Below, piece after piece: positions 11,652 to 22,439 of a stretch of DNA of 64,000 nt. A program made the translations under genes and the position numbers. This DNA is from Petaurus breviceps papuanus (Eukaryota > Chordata > Mammalia > Diprotodontia > Petauridae): NCBI GenBank assembly GCA_028583685.1, contig JAMXIF010000031.1, forward strand, positions 10,653,654 to 10,717,653, read 5' to 3'. Numbering within the stretch: position 1 is the first letter of the stretch; every line of letters starts with the position of its first letter. The notes beneath the pieces are model-generated. The model did no database searches. It worked only from the letters and a program-made list of their open reading frames with translations, and was not told the DNA's origin.

Positions 11652-11843
11652 GGTTTTCCACCTTCATTGGATCAGGGACCCCTTAGATTGGTTGTGTCTA
11701 TGGGCCCCTTTTCAGAGTAATGTTTTTTAATGCACAAAATAAAATACCTATGATTACAGAGAGAACCAATTATGTTGAAATTCAGTTATCATAATATCAT
11801 TTTTAAAAACAAGTTCATGAACCCCAAGTTAGGAACTTCTAGC
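11652..11843. mobile_element. hAT-like non-autonomous transposon
   Basis: The left end has 'aaggggttttccaccttcat' with 'gggaccccttagattgg'. The right end has 'tcatgaaccccaagttagga'. The interior 'aataaaatacctatgattac' is shared with the element at 19760-19905. Confidence 0.5.
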
Positions 11844-12011
11844 TTAAATTTGGCTTTAACATTAACATTGGAGGTATATACTATAGAAATTCTTTCTAGG
11901 TGAAACTCTCTTACAATGAAATACTTTAATGCTTTTGTAAATAGAACTCTTTCAATGAGATCTAGAAGACCCATGTCAATACTAAATTCTACTGGGTAAT
12001 GATGATTCAGA

Positions 12012-12066
12012 ATAGATACACATATGCATATATGTATGTATATGTATATACATATGTATACACACT
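12012..12066. repeat. (AT)/(ACATAT) microsatellite
   Basis: Alternating atatgcatatatgtatgta-type sequence. Confidence 0.85.
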
Positions 12067-12149
12067 ATTTAAAACATTACCCCTTGCAAGTTATACACAG
12101 TGTATTGTATACTAAAGATTTTAAAAGGATGAGTCATATCTTTATTTGA

Positions 12150-12760
12150 TGTAGCAAACCCTAGGGAGTCATGGTCAGTTCTTTAGCAGTAGAATGACAA
12201 GATGAAAGCAATATTTTAGGAAGACTAGTCTGATAGTATTGAATAGGAAATTACAGTCAGAGAAACTAGTTAGGAGGCATTCATACAGTTTATCTCTGTG
12301 TGAGATAATGAGGTCCTAGGGCAGGTAGGTGGCACAGTAGATAGAACACAGGACCTAGAGTCTGGAAGACATGAACTCAAATTTGGCTTTAGGCACTTGC
12401 TAGCTGTATGACCCTGGGCAAGTTACCTATCCCTATTTGCCTTGGTTTTCTCCTCTGTAAAATGATCTGGAGAAGAAAATGGCAAACTACTCCAGTATCT
12501 GTGTCAAGAAAATCCCAAATGTGGTCACAAAGAGTTGGACATAATTGAAATGACTGAAAAACAAAAAAAAATGAAGTTCTAGGCTAGAATAGTTACAACT
12601 AATGGATAATGGCAGGGGAGGGGGAATTGAGAGTTTTCAAAGAAAGAGAAAATAGTGAAATATTGGCTATAGGAGACAGAAAAGAGACTCATAGGTGACT
12701 TCGAGTTTCTAGCTTGGGAAAATGGAATCACAGTAGAAGTACTTCTAAAAAACGTGGAAA
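12150..12760 (-). mobile_element. L2 LINE fragment interrupted by a SINE
   Basis: The left part has 'gaatgacaagatgaaagcaa' and 'tgagataatgaggtcctagg'. After the SINE it resumes 'gaagttctaggctagaatag' and 'actcataggtgacttcgag'. The order matches the reverse strand of L2. A class B SINE separates the parts at 12318-12571. Confidence 0.55.
12318..12571 (+). mobile_element. SINE class B
   Basis: It starts 'agggcaggtaggtggcacag' and ends 'agagttggacataattgaaa'. It is full length and splits an L2. Confidence 0.85.
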
Positions 12761-12771
12761 CTGAGAAGGTG

Positions 12772-13312
12772 GCGTGTACTAATTACAATTATAACTTGTA
12801 TTAAGTACACCCTTCCTCTTATTTGTAATAAAATCAATGCAAGTTTTCAGTGAAGTATAACCACCTGTAGGGTAAAACTCTCCAACATTGTACAACTTCA
12901 TTACAGAGCTCGTCCTTTTTGATCCTGAACAATAAAGATGATTACATCCAGACAAACTGTAGAGGGGACTCAAGAAAGGGAGGATATAATTATCCCTACA
13001 GGAATTTGGCTAAGTCACCAAGAGTCTGAGCAGCTCCATTCACCTGGTAGGCTCTTTGCAATATCTTTCATCAAGGGATACAAGGTGGACTTGGGCAATG
13101 AGGCTTTTGGGGAAATTTGTAGGAAGGTAGAGATTGGAATGGGTGACATGTGGTAGACCAACATGGCTATGATTTCATCTATAAAGAACTTAATCTGCAT
13201 TTATGTGATAAAAATAGTAAGCCCGTCCTTCCGAATCCTGTTCTCTTTACAACTTCTGGTAGACTCAGAACCTAGTCTTACTTTTCCCAGTGACCTAGTA
13301 CACTAACTTGTC
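12772..13312. other. No recognised feature
   Basis: A plus frame of 72 codons (12938-13156) and opposing minus frames of 61-64 codons show no domain or splice context that I can support. Confidence 0.45.
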
Positions 13313-13314
13313 GA

Positions 13315-13485
13315 GCAATGATCTCAAACTCAAACACTGATCTAGAAAACCGCATATAACATTCATCTATGTCCTATTATATTTTTATTTTGTTAAATAT
13401 TTCCCTTTTCAATCTGGCTCTGGCTTCACTTGGCATCATGGAGGGCTGCTTGTGGTGTAGACAGCATATCTGACATCTCTGTTGT
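13315..13485. mobile_element. hAT-like MITE, copy 1 (family shared with 43874-44083)
   Basis: Left end 'atctcaaactcaaacactga'; right end 'tgacatctctg'. The interior 'gtcctattatatttttattt' and 'tttgttaaatattt' match the copy at 43874-44083. The ends form short inverted repeats (tctcaaa / ctgacatc-type). Confidence 0.5.
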
Positions 13486-13549
13486 AGAGTATTCTTCCTA
13501 AGATTCCTATCTCTGGTTCCATTTAATTTGACTTTTTGTGTGGTTAGAG

Positions 13550-13692
13550 CTTCTTTCCTTTACCTGGACTGTAAGGCTCTTGAGTGCAAAGATTATATCC
13601 TTCTTTCTATCCTCCTCACTGCCCGAGTTTCATACAAAATAGGTGCTCAATAAATACTTGGCGATTGATCGACTAGTCTGTCTGTCTGTCTG
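13550..13692 (+). mobile_element. L2 3' end plus a short (TGTC)n
   Basis: It has 'ggactgtaaggctcttgagt' and 'gtgctcaataaatacttggc', followed by tgtctgtctgtctg. Confidence 0.65.
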
Positions 13693-13827
13693 CATTCTCT
13701 ATGTGATCTCAATCAAAAGAACAAAGGATGCTGATAGATCATAGTTTATAGTTTACAAAACTTCAATGGTTCTTCCTGATAACAAGATTGTTTTATTTCA
13801 GGTACTACTGTAAAATGGGAATTGGGA

Positions 13828-14010
13828 TTATAGAATTGCAGATTTTGAGCTTGAAGGGGATTTTGGAGACCACCTATTGTGGATGAGCAATCTAGGCCCA
13901 AGGAAGCTGTGAATTGTCCAGCTCACAGTGATTGATGTAGGTGAGATTTTAATTCAAGTCCTCTGAATGCCAAACCAAGGCTTTTGACATCGTATTAGGC
14001 TATCTCTCCT
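13828..14010 (+). mobile_element. SINE class M
   Basis: It has 'gattttgagcttgaagggga', 'ggcccaaggaagctgtgaat' and a diverged 3' part. Confidence 0.5.
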
Positions 14011-14099
14011 CACAAGTAAGATCACAATTATGGAAAACTTAACAAAGTCAGCCTGTAAAATTGGGTCTTCATTCTGTAGGCAACATTTCTGAGGCTACT

Positions 14100-14225
14100 G
14101 TCGATAGTGCCTAATAGTTGTTATAAAAAATACCTAATTTAGGTGCTTACTTTAAAGTCGGGAAATATGTCAATTATCATGCCCATTCTACAGAAGAGAA
14201 AATGGGCTCAGACACATTAAGTGCA
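14100..14225 (-). mobile_element. MIR-like SINE fragment
   Basis: Weak reversed copy ('catgcccattctacagaaga'). Confidence 0.35.
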
Positions 14226-14931
14226 TTGCATCATTGCTAGATTTTATTTTAAGAGTTATTTATTTCTAGTTTCTTATGAGGGTAGAGGGGTGGGAGAAGG
14301 AACCAGTATATGCTATGGTCAATGGACTGATCCTGTAAGAAAAATAGTATTACACTCATCTGTGCTATTTGGGATTCGAGTTCACAGAGTCTATCATTCC
14401 CCTTTAAAACAAAATGAGATAACTTTTTATTTTTTGAGGCATAAATGCTGATCACCTTCAGGCTTACAATTCATTGCAAGCTTAACAGGTAAGGACAGCC
14501 AGCATTTAAGGTACTAGAAAATACCAACTACTGTTTCCAAGAGAGACTATGGGGACTCCTTCACTGGACTTCAATATCTAGCGAATGGTCCCCTAATTAC
14601 AAACTGCTGGTGTTTTTATATTGGATGGGCAAAGGATTGGCCCTACACAAGCTGAAGCAGAGCCACCGCTACCGAATGACCATGATTATTGCTTCTTCAC
14701 ATGAAACAGCATTGTGTATTGATTCACATGCTGCATTCAGATTCTGTGCAGCAGAAGTACACATTTCACAAATAAAACAGAAGTCCACAAAATGAGTGTT
14801 CTACTACATTGGACGAATTTGGGAATGCTGCCACAATTGGAATCATACAATTCTTTCTGTCTGTCTGCCTATCTTTCCCCCCAAAACTGGTATCTATCTT
14901 TTTTCACTTCCAACACAGAAAACCAAAAAGA
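14226..14931. other. No recognised feature
   Basis: Several 60-76 codon open frames on both strands, none with recognisable content. Confidence 0.45.
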
Positions 14932-14946
14932 AACCAGAGCATTTAT

Positions 14947-15255
14947 TTTTTTTTTAATTAAGCAATCAGGGTTAAGTAACTTGCTCAAGGTTACACAGCC
15001 AGTTATTTCTGGGTGTGGTGCTGAGTGTCTGAGCCCGGGATTCGATCTCCAGGTCGTCCCAACACTGGAGCCCGGTGCTCTTACTCGCTGAGCCACCTGG
15101 CCGCCCCTAAGCAATTGGGGTTAAATAACTTGCTCAAGGTTACACGACCAGGTGTTTCTGGGTGGGTGCTAAGTGTCTGAGCCCGGGATTCGATCTCCAG
15201 GTCATTCTGACACTAGAGTCGGTGCTCTTACTCGCTGTGCTACCTGGCCGCCCCC
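14947..15255 (-). mobile_element. Dimeric SINE class D, reversed, intact 15-bp target duplication
   Basis: It has the same two-monomer architecture as the copy at 8343-8645, in reverse. In its own orientation the left monomer (15108-15255) carries 'cacccacccagaaacacctg' and the right monomer (14947-15107) carries 'caccacacccagaaataact'. The pair is bounded by identical aaccagagcatttat at 14932-14946 and 15256-15270. The poly-A is at the low-coordinate end. Confidence 0.92.
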
Positions 15256-15283
15256 AACCAGAGCATTTATAACGCGAATATAT

Positions 15284-15568
15284 TGATATTTATAATAATA
15301 ATAGCTAGCATTTACATAGCACTGTAAGGTCTGCAAAGTGCTCTGCATATGTTATCTCTTCTGATCCTCACAACAACCTGGGAGGGAGTTACTAGTATCT
15401 TCATTTTTACAGATAAGAAAATTGAGGCAAAGAGAGGCTAAGTGACTTGGCCAGTGTAACACAGCTGGTGACTGAGGCAGGATTCAAACTCACATCTTCA
15501 TGATTCTAGATCCAGCATTCCACGTGCTGTGACCCTTAATTGCCTAGTACACCACCTAGCCTCATCAC
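15284..15568 (-). mobile_element. SINE class C
   Basis: Reversed MIR-like copy ('ataataatagctagcattta', 'cctcacaacaacctgggagg', 'taagtgacttggccag'). It ends 65 bp from the donor of the PTPRN2 exon at 15634-15781. Confidence 0.8.
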
Positions 15569-15633
15569 TGTCCTGGACTAATAAAAGTTACATAAAAGCA
15601 AAACATCAGTAAATCATGTGAAATGATACATAC

Positions 15634-15781
15634 ATGTCAGCACGGTGGGAGAACGATTTTTCTGCAGGTTCTCTGCCTTCTGGGCTACCAGAGATGTGTT
15701 TGGCTCAGCTTGGTAGGCACAGAGGGCTTCCCACTCTTTCTCCAGTCGATTCTTATTCTTCAAATGATCTTCCATGTAGGA
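15634..15781 (-). CDS. PTPRN2: PTPRN2 internal coding exon, leading into the PTP domain
   Basis: This exon is 148 nt (49 codons plus one base, open). Read on the minus strand it starts [20 protein letters not shown], continues [10 protein letters not shown] and ends KNRSPTVLT plus the first base of a tyrosine codon. It follows directly on the [10 protein letters not shown] end of the exon at 60545-60739, as in PTPRN2. [13 protein letters not shown] fits PTPRN2, whereas PTPRN has RNRDRLAKEWQAL. Structurally this is the start of the cytoplasmic PTP-homology region. The acceptor is 'cttttcattttag' before TCC and the donor is CAT/gtatgt. Entry is phase 0 and exit is phase 1, so the next exon should start by completing Tyr, but I could not find it in the remaining 15.6 kb. 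The plus-strand 65-codon open frame over the same bases is a shadow. Confidence 0.95.
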
Positions 15782-15799
15782 CTAAAATGAAAAGATACA

Positions 15800-16095
15800 G
15801 GCATCAGGAAAGTTCTTCTCCATTAAGGTAGACCTGATGTTGCAGGTGTAGTAGGGGCAAGAAGTATTGACATATTAGAGGCAAAACCTATAACTCGTTT
15901 AGCTGTCTGAATGCCATATATCGCCTCACCCAAGGTCCATGATGAAAATCACAGATGCTAACTCAAGTATATCAAATTCAGCTAAATTTTCCACACTACC
16001 TTCATCCAAGAAGCATCAGACAAGGACCTACAGGAGGGATAAGATGGTTCAGCTGGTAGAGGAGTAGGAGAGGGAAAGAATTACAAAAGGAATAC
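15800..16095. other. No recognised feature
   Basis: Unassigned sequence just upstream of the PTPRN2 acceptor. Confidence 0.4.
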
Positions 16096-16099
16096 AGGC

Positions 16100-16335
16100 T
16101 GAGGTCTTTTCCCTTTAGGATTTTATTCTATAGACAAGACATACACATATGAAGAAGTTAATTACTTAAGGCAGTATACGATTAAGTGCTAAATGAGTGG
16201 CAGAGATAATAAGGGCTACAATAGTTCAGAGAAAGGGGAGATTAATGTGGGCTTAAGTGGTCAGGGAAGGTCTCACTGAATTCCCTAAGGCAGGATTTGA
16301 GCTGGGTCTTGAAAGCTGTGTAAGATTTGGATGTT
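16100..16335 (-). mobile_element. L2 LINE fragment
   Basis: It has 'gattttattctatagacaag' and 'ttgagctgggtcttgaaagc', the reverse strand of the L2 3' part. Confidence 0.55.
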
Positions 16336-16342
16336 GGTAAGA

Positions 16343-16553
16343 AGGATCATAGGATCAGAAGAGCATAGATTTAGAACTGGAAAGAACCTTTCAGATCATC
16401 TGATTCACCCCCTCGTTTTATAGGTGACAAAAGTTGGGTCAGATGAACCAGCTGACTTGCCCAAGGTCACACAGGTATTAAGTCGCACATTTGGGCTTTG
16501 AATCCAGGTCATTTGGTTCTAAATTAATTGTAACAATTCTACTAGACTATCCC
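16343..16553 (+). mobile_element. SINE class M
   Basis: It has 'agatttagaactggaaagaa', 'gacttgcccaaggtcacaca' and 'ctagactatccc'. Confidence 0.7.
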
Positions 16554-16751
16554 ATCAGAAATAAGGTTGGAGTATTTTAATGCAGGGGCACAATCAGAGA
16601 TTAAAAACTGACTGGACAAGATGAAAATCTATTGTTGGGGCCAGAGTACAGAAAACTCTGAATGTCTGGTTGTAAAATGTGATGTTTTTTCTCTAGAGAG
16701 TACTTGATAGGTTAATATCCTGATCACTGGTCTATGGTGATTGATAATATA

Positions 16752-17001
16752 ACGTCGTTGTTGTTGGACAATTTTTTCAGTTGTGTTCAACTCTGTGTGA
16801 TTCCATTTGAGGTATTATTGTCAAAGACACTGCAGTGGTTTCCTGTTTATTCTCCCACTCACTTTACAGATGAGGAAAATGAGGAAACTGAGGCAAACAG
16901 GATAAACGACTTGCCCAGGGTCACACAGCTATTAGGTATCTGGGGTCAGCCTTCCTGACTCCAGACCTAGCACTCTATCCACTGTGCCACATAGCTGCCC
17001 T
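16752..17001 (-). mobile_element. SINE class B
   Basis: Reversed copy from 'gtcgttgttgttgg' to 'gtgccacatagctgcc'. Confidence 0.8.
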
Positions 17002-17025
17002 TGATAATGCAATATAAAACAACAT

Positions 17026-17345
17026 TAGAGAGGCAGATAGATGTTGCACTGGTCTTAGAGTCAAGAAGACCTGAGTTCAAATCCTACCTCAGATATTTAC
17101 CAACTGCAGGATCTTGGGCAAATATCTTAACCTTTGTCTGAGTTTCTTCATTTGTAAAATATGGATACTAATAGTATCTCCCAGGATTACTGTGAGATTA
17201 AAATTAGATAATACTTATAAAACATTCTGCAAACCTTAAAGCAATATATATGTATGTACATGTGTGTGCATATACATACAAATATATGTACACACAGTGC
17301 ATACATATACACACATAATATGCTAGCCATTATTTATTATTATCA
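17026..17345 (+). mobile_element. SINE class C with CA/TA-rich tail
   Basis: It has 'agtcaagaagacctgagttc', 'tcttcatttgtaaaatatgg', 'ctcccaggattactgtgaga'. The 3' end merges into tatatgtatgtaca-type microsatellite and attattattatc. Confidence 0.75.
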
Positions 17346-18890
17346 TTATTATTCCTCACTCACCTCTAAATTCACATAAAAGGCCCTACTTTAAAAAAAT
17401 AGAACTTATGCTTCATTGTCAACTATAACTATTTGCATAAGTGTATATACAGGTATATATTTATGTATATGAAAGTCTGAATCAAAATAAAAGAAGGGGT
17501 AAATAATAGCTTGGAACAATTATCTCACATAAAAGGACATAGGAGCCAGAGACAAACAGCAACATTTCAGCCAAGCAGCATTTCTTCTAATAAACCCCAA
17601 AGGGGCAAGAAGAGCCACCAGATAGCATCTTTACAGATAAAGGCTTTGCAGGAAACCTTCCATTTTCTTTTTTCTTTTTAAGAGAACTACAAGCTGCCTA
17701 ATAGCTACTACCTTGTAAGTGACTCCCTGGAAATGTTTCCCTCAAAAAATAAAATCATGAGGATGCATTTTGTTTACTGTAAAAATCCCTTATCTGACCC
17801 AACCTCCCTGTCAGCTAGGTAGTTCAAAACATCTCGCAGATAGCAGAGACTACTGTGTCCTTTATGCAAAACTTTGGCATAGATTTCAAGACTTTAAGTC
17901 AATCATCACAAAGAGAAAGATTTCCCCCACGTGGCTCAGTCTACAAGCTTCACAAATTGCCAGGCCTTGGGTCTGCTCACTTTTCCAAAGGAACCATTCA
18001 TTTGTCGATTAAAAAAAAAAAAAGAAATGTGCATACTGTTCCTTAATTCACCATATCAGCTTCTACTAATTATCCTGATGGCCCTAAGACCATTCCTCAG
18101 ATGTGTATTAAGGAATTTACATAGACAATGGAAAAATGAACTCAGCCATTATGCCCTGTAGGAGAGTACTGGGATTAGGCAGGTGTTTGGGAATCTGTTT
18201 ACTGCCCAGTGATTGCTCAGATGAAAACAACAGTCATCATATATCTTAATTAATATTCTAGGTAGCTTTGACCATTCTCCTCATGGGGCTTCCCCTCTTT
18301 CCCATTTTCTGTTTGCACAGAAGTCGTTTTTCTTTTAATTGGCACATTTTTCTAAATCTATTGGGCATGAGACATTGAAGATACTTGGCTGCTCTGACTT
18401 GTGCAAAATGTTTAACAGTTTGAAGCATTAAAAAAAAAAAGAAACCAAATATTTTGACCCTCGGCTGTTCCTATCTTAATTTTTCTGGTTTCTTGACTAT
18501 TAGAAGTAAATAATCAGATGTACTGAAAAGGAAACAAAAGCCCTCGGAACATTTTGCCATCAACAAAGACTACTGTGCCTACAAGCGCAATCCACTTTTC
18601 TCTCATCGATCTGTTCAGTAGGGAAACAACCGTTCTTTTAAGGGAAAGCATTTCAAAGTACAAAACATGCCTGCATCACCGGCCCCAAAGGAAATGTTAT
18701 TCTTTTTGGAACGAATGCCCTGTTACTCAGACTTTTTTTTTGTTTGCATATTTTGCAATACAATCACACAGTAAAATGAGAATTCATGCTCCCCCTCTCC
18801 CCAAATGTACTTATTCCAATCTATATAGAAACTATGGTCTCTTCTAATAAAGGTTTTGAAAAATGTAAGCCAATGCCTGGAAATCTTATA
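17346..18890. other. Repeat-poor block, possible conserved non-coding sequence
   Basis: About 1.5 kb with no recognised repeat except short A-runs. It contains CpG-bearing stretches ('ctctcatcgatctgttcag', 'caagcgcaatccac') and homeodomain-type 'cttaattaatattc'. The 97- and 80-codon open frames in it lack splice sites or recognisable protein content. Confidence 0.4.
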
Positions 18891-18935
18891 GGGAGGGAGT
18901 GGAAGGACTTCCTGCATTCACCTCCCAAATATTTA

Positions 18936-19385
18936 GTAGGCATTTCAAACTCAACATGCCCAGGATGGAACTCAAAAAAAAAAAAAAAAAGACCCAAACC
19001 CTTTCCTCTTCAGAACTTCTCTATTCTGTCACGATCCTCCCAGTCACCCAAACTCCCAACCTCAAGGTCATTCTCTACTCACTCTCATTCACCTCATATA
19101 TTCAACCAGCTGTCAGTGCCATTTCTTTCTCCACAATATCTCTTATATATGCCCCCTTTTCTTTATTCACATGGCCATTAAACTGCTTCGATTCCATCCC
19201 CTCTCGGCTTTGGACTACTGCAAGAGTCTTGTTCATTGTACTCTTTGCCTTAACTCTTTGTTAATTCATACTCCACATAGTTGCGAAAGTGATTTTTGTG
19301 AAGAGCTTCACATTACCTTCTCCATTCAAGAAACTGCATTGACTCCCTAATACTTCTAGGATAGGACTTTTTGTATCATGGACTT
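18936..19385 (+). mobile_element. L2 LINE, part 1
   Basis: It has 'catttcaaactcaacatgcc', 'cctcccagtcacccaaact', 'tttggactactgcaagagtc' and 'gactccctaatacttctagg'. These are L2 reverse-transcriptase C-terminal phrases in the right order. The frame is broken. Confidence 0.7.
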
Positions 19386-19389
19386 CTTG

Positions 19390-19752
19390 TATTGTGTTTG
19401 TAGCTGTTCAGTTGTGCCTGAACCTTCATATAGGACACCCATAAGACACCAATACTGTCTATGGGGTTTTCTTGGCAAAGAGATTGAAGTGGTTTGTCAT
19501 TTCCTTCTCCAGTTGGTTAAGGCAAACAGAAGTTAAGTGACTTGCCCAGGGTCACAGAGTAAGTGTCTGTAAGGGTTATGGGATTTAAAGATCTTCCATG
19601 CCCCGTTGGACTTGNNNNNNNNNNATATTTGTAATCTCTATAGGCATTGTGAATATGGCATTGCTGATACAGTGTCTGAGGCTGTATTTGAATTCAGGTC
19701 TTCCTGACTCCAGGTCCAGCACTATCCACTGAACCATTTTGCTGCCTCCTTT
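19390..19752 (-). mobile_element. SINE class B, interrupted, with a 10-N gap
   Basis: Reversed class B copy ('ggttttcttggcaaagagat', 'tgacttgcccagggtcacag', 'tccactgaaccattttgctg'). About 105 bp of unrelated sequence containing N's at 19615-19624 lies inside it, between two copies of agtgtctg. Confidence 0.75.
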
Positions 19753-19759
19753 GACAGTC

Positions 19760-19905
19760 TAGTGAAACCTATGGAGCTCTCCCTCAGATAATGTTTTTAA
19801 ATGCATCAAATAAAATGCATATAGCATTACAAAGGAAACCAAGACATTGAAATATGGTTATCCAATTATTTTAAAAACAAGTTCACAGACCCCTGGTTAA
19901 GAAGA
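19760..19905. mobile_element. hAT-like transposon fragment
   Basis: It has 'taatgtttttaaatgcatc', 'acaaaggaaaccaagacatt', 'agacccctggttaagaa'. The right end matches the ttaagaac-type inverted-repeat end of this family. Confidence 0.5.
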
Positions 19906-19914
19906 ACACTTTCT

Positions 19915-20390
19915 CTAGGGTAAATGCCTCTATTTGGCATTTAGAGCTTTTCACAAACTGCTGTCTTTCCAGACCTATTAGATATTATTCCCTTCCATTC
20001 CCTTTTCCATGCTCTCTAAGACAGACTCTTCATCTCTCATCTCTGTGATTTTATACAGGCTATTTCCCATGCACAAAATAACCTGGCTCCATACCTCCAA
20101 TCTCTGAGGATCCCTAGTTTCCTTCACACCTCAGTTTAAAATGTACTTTCTGCAGGAAATCTTTTCCTGCAGAACCCCCAACTGCTCATGCTTTCCCCCC
20201 ACCCAAGAATACCTTCCTCTTCTCTCTATGTATCTCACACGAACTATTTATATAATTATTGTCTCTCCAATTAGAATGGAGATTTCTTAGAGGCATGACA
20301 ATTTTGATTTTTTCTTTAAAACATCAATGCTTAGTACAGTGTCCAGAACACACTAAACACTTAACAAAGACTTGCTGATTAAATAATTGA
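19915..20390 (+). mobile_element. L2 LINE, part 2
   Basis: It continues the L2 after the insertions: 'ctatttcccatgcacaaaat', 'ttctgcaggaaatcttttcc', ending 'cttaacaaagacttgctgat'. Confidence 0.6.
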
Positions 20391-20689
20391 TTGGTATTTC
20401 TGTGCATCACCTGAGTTCTCTGCATTTCTTCCTCTTTGCTGATATTTGAACAATTTACTACTTATTAATGCCTTTCCTAAGTGACTGACCATTTAGACAT
20501 GACAGAACTTAAGAAAAAAAGTTTTTGAAGATGGTGAATCTCAGATGAGTTTTTTTGATTTTTAATTATCTGTGATTGAAAGCTTTCTTGGTACAAAACT
20601 TGATTTACAATTGGTAAAAACTTTCTGTTCCTCAAACAGGCCATGTATTCTTCACCCACCATTTGCATTGCTAAGTACCTTCTTCAAGC
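20391..20689. other. No recognised feature
   Basis: Unassigned sequence. Confidence 0.4.
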
Positions 20690-20821
20690 TTCTGTTTACA
20701 TTATGCTCAGAGCAACTTTCTTCTCTTTTACCTGTTATATTCCAACACAACCTTTAAAGTCAACTCAAATGCCTTTTTCTCCTTAAAGCCTTGCTGACTA
20801 CAGCTGGATGCTACATGTTTT

Positions 20822-20917
<96 letters not shown>

Positions 20918-21150
20918 TTTCTTCTTCCTTTCTTTGTTTCTATCTTTCTTCAACTCTCTAATACATACATGTAGTGTGTATTATCCTCATGAGATATTAT
21001 TGTTAATTGTTTTTATGTTATAGTTCCCCACTGGACTATAAACTCTGTGAGGGCAGCCCTAGTGCCTTTTCTAATATTTATATCTTTCCTAGAACCTTAC
21101 AGTGCTGTACACAGAATAGGTATTTGTAAATATTTGCTGAATCAATTAAT
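20690..21150 (+). mobile_element. L2 LINE 3' end split by a TTTC repeat
   Basis: Left of the repeat: 'ccttaaagccttgctgacta'. Right of it: 'actataaactctgtgagggc' and 'gtatttgtaaatatttgctg'. Confidence 0.6.
20818..20917 (+). repeat. (TTTC)n microsatellite, about 100 bp
   Basis: About 25 uninterrupted TTTC units, followed by impure cttcttccttt sequence. The phenylalanine/leucine/serine-rich open frame over it is a repeat artefact. Confidence 0.97.
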
Positions 21151-22439
21151 TAATTTTAAGGATACATATGAGTAAGAAGTAACTAAATATAGAATCATTT
21201 CCTTATATTTTCCCCTTTGATCCTTCCATCTCTTGCACCTGAATATTAGAATTATAACATTCAAGTCCATAATAAGACTATACCAGTTGTATTCAAATGA
21301 ACAAATTAAAAGAAACTGAATGGTGTGAAAAAGCTTCCTCTTTCTTTTCAATCTCTGAATTCTATCACCTCACTTCAAATAAACAGATTCTGTTTGTTTT
21401 CCAGAAGCTTGTCTGTTTTGAAATGAATGAAAAAAAATTAAACATAAATAGTGTGCTTAACATTGAGGATAGAAACAGAAAAAGCAAGATAGTCCTGATC
21501 TCAAGAAGTTTGGGGAAACAACATATAAAAATATTCATCTGTGGGGTGGAAAGACCCAGAAGTCTTAAGGGGGCAGGGGCAGAATGTATGGTAAGATCCA
21601 TATGTCCTTAGTGGCAATGGCAGACAGATAGTGAGGTCTGGTGGTCCTCTATGTAACTGGAAGAACTAGAATTGTTGACTCTCATGTCATCCAAATGGTA
21701 TAAAGTTATGTCATTCCTTCCCTAGAGTCTGAATAGACTAGGGATTGGGGGAGAAGGTAAAGGTAAAGACAAGGAAGAAGGGGACAAATTCCAAACATCT
21801 GCAATGTTTTATAATTAGAAGCTCAAATCACTTTCTGCAAACTTCAGAGGGTGAAGCAAGTATAAATTATTATTGTCCTTGTTATTTGGCAGAAATATAT
21901 GTGATAAGAGACAATTATTGATTATATAATCAAGCACTCATTTTTACATTGCAAGTTGTCCCAATATGGGGAAAAAAATGTTTTTGTGTAACTTAACATT
22001 TAAGTATTATGTAAATGCTAATTTCTCTAGTCTTAACTCTATTCACAGGACTCACTAGTTACTATTTTCAGTTTCACTGTATTTTGCTAGTTATTATTCT
22101 CAGTTTCTGTTAACACACCATCTTGTACGTGAAGTCAGAACTGTTCATAGCAAAACATCTTTTTTTAGGTCAGAACTCTTCTTTGGAAAAAAAAAACCCA
22201 CTTCCTTTACCAAATCCATCATGAATGAATACATTCCATTCAATCTGACATGAGCAATTCTAAAATGATGAACCATGGCAGGTTTAATCTAATCTCAAAT
22301 ATAGTCTGTGAAAGGGGGATTGGATATTATCTTAATTTCTATAAGTGGCAGTCATTTAAATTTCCACATTTATCTTAACTATGTGGAGTGAAATTATCCT
22401 GCAAGTATGCCTGAATTTCCAAATCTGTTGCAAGAAAGA
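21151..22439. other. Mostly unassigned sequence
   Basis: Around 21440-21530, 'gaggatagaaacagaaaaag' followed by 'tcctgatctcaagaagtttg' is L2-like on the minus strand, but too weak to bound. The opposing 104- and 78-codon frames at 21297-21611 are chance frames. Confidence 0.35.

Larger units (their letters stand above)
1..15633 (-). other. PTPRN2: PTPRN2 intron, partial (downstream of the 15634-15781 exon)
   Basis: This is a phase 1 intron beginning with gtatgt at 15633 and running off the left edge of the window. By eye I found no minus-strand sequence for the next expected PTP-domain segment (YDHSRV ... DYINASPI). The exon therefore probably lies beyond position 1. Confidence 0.8.

Noticed and set aside
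13930-13945. 'attgatgta' as part of a minus-strand DYINAS-type PTP exon
   Set aside because: Surrounding codons do not fit, and the stretch lies in a class M SINE.
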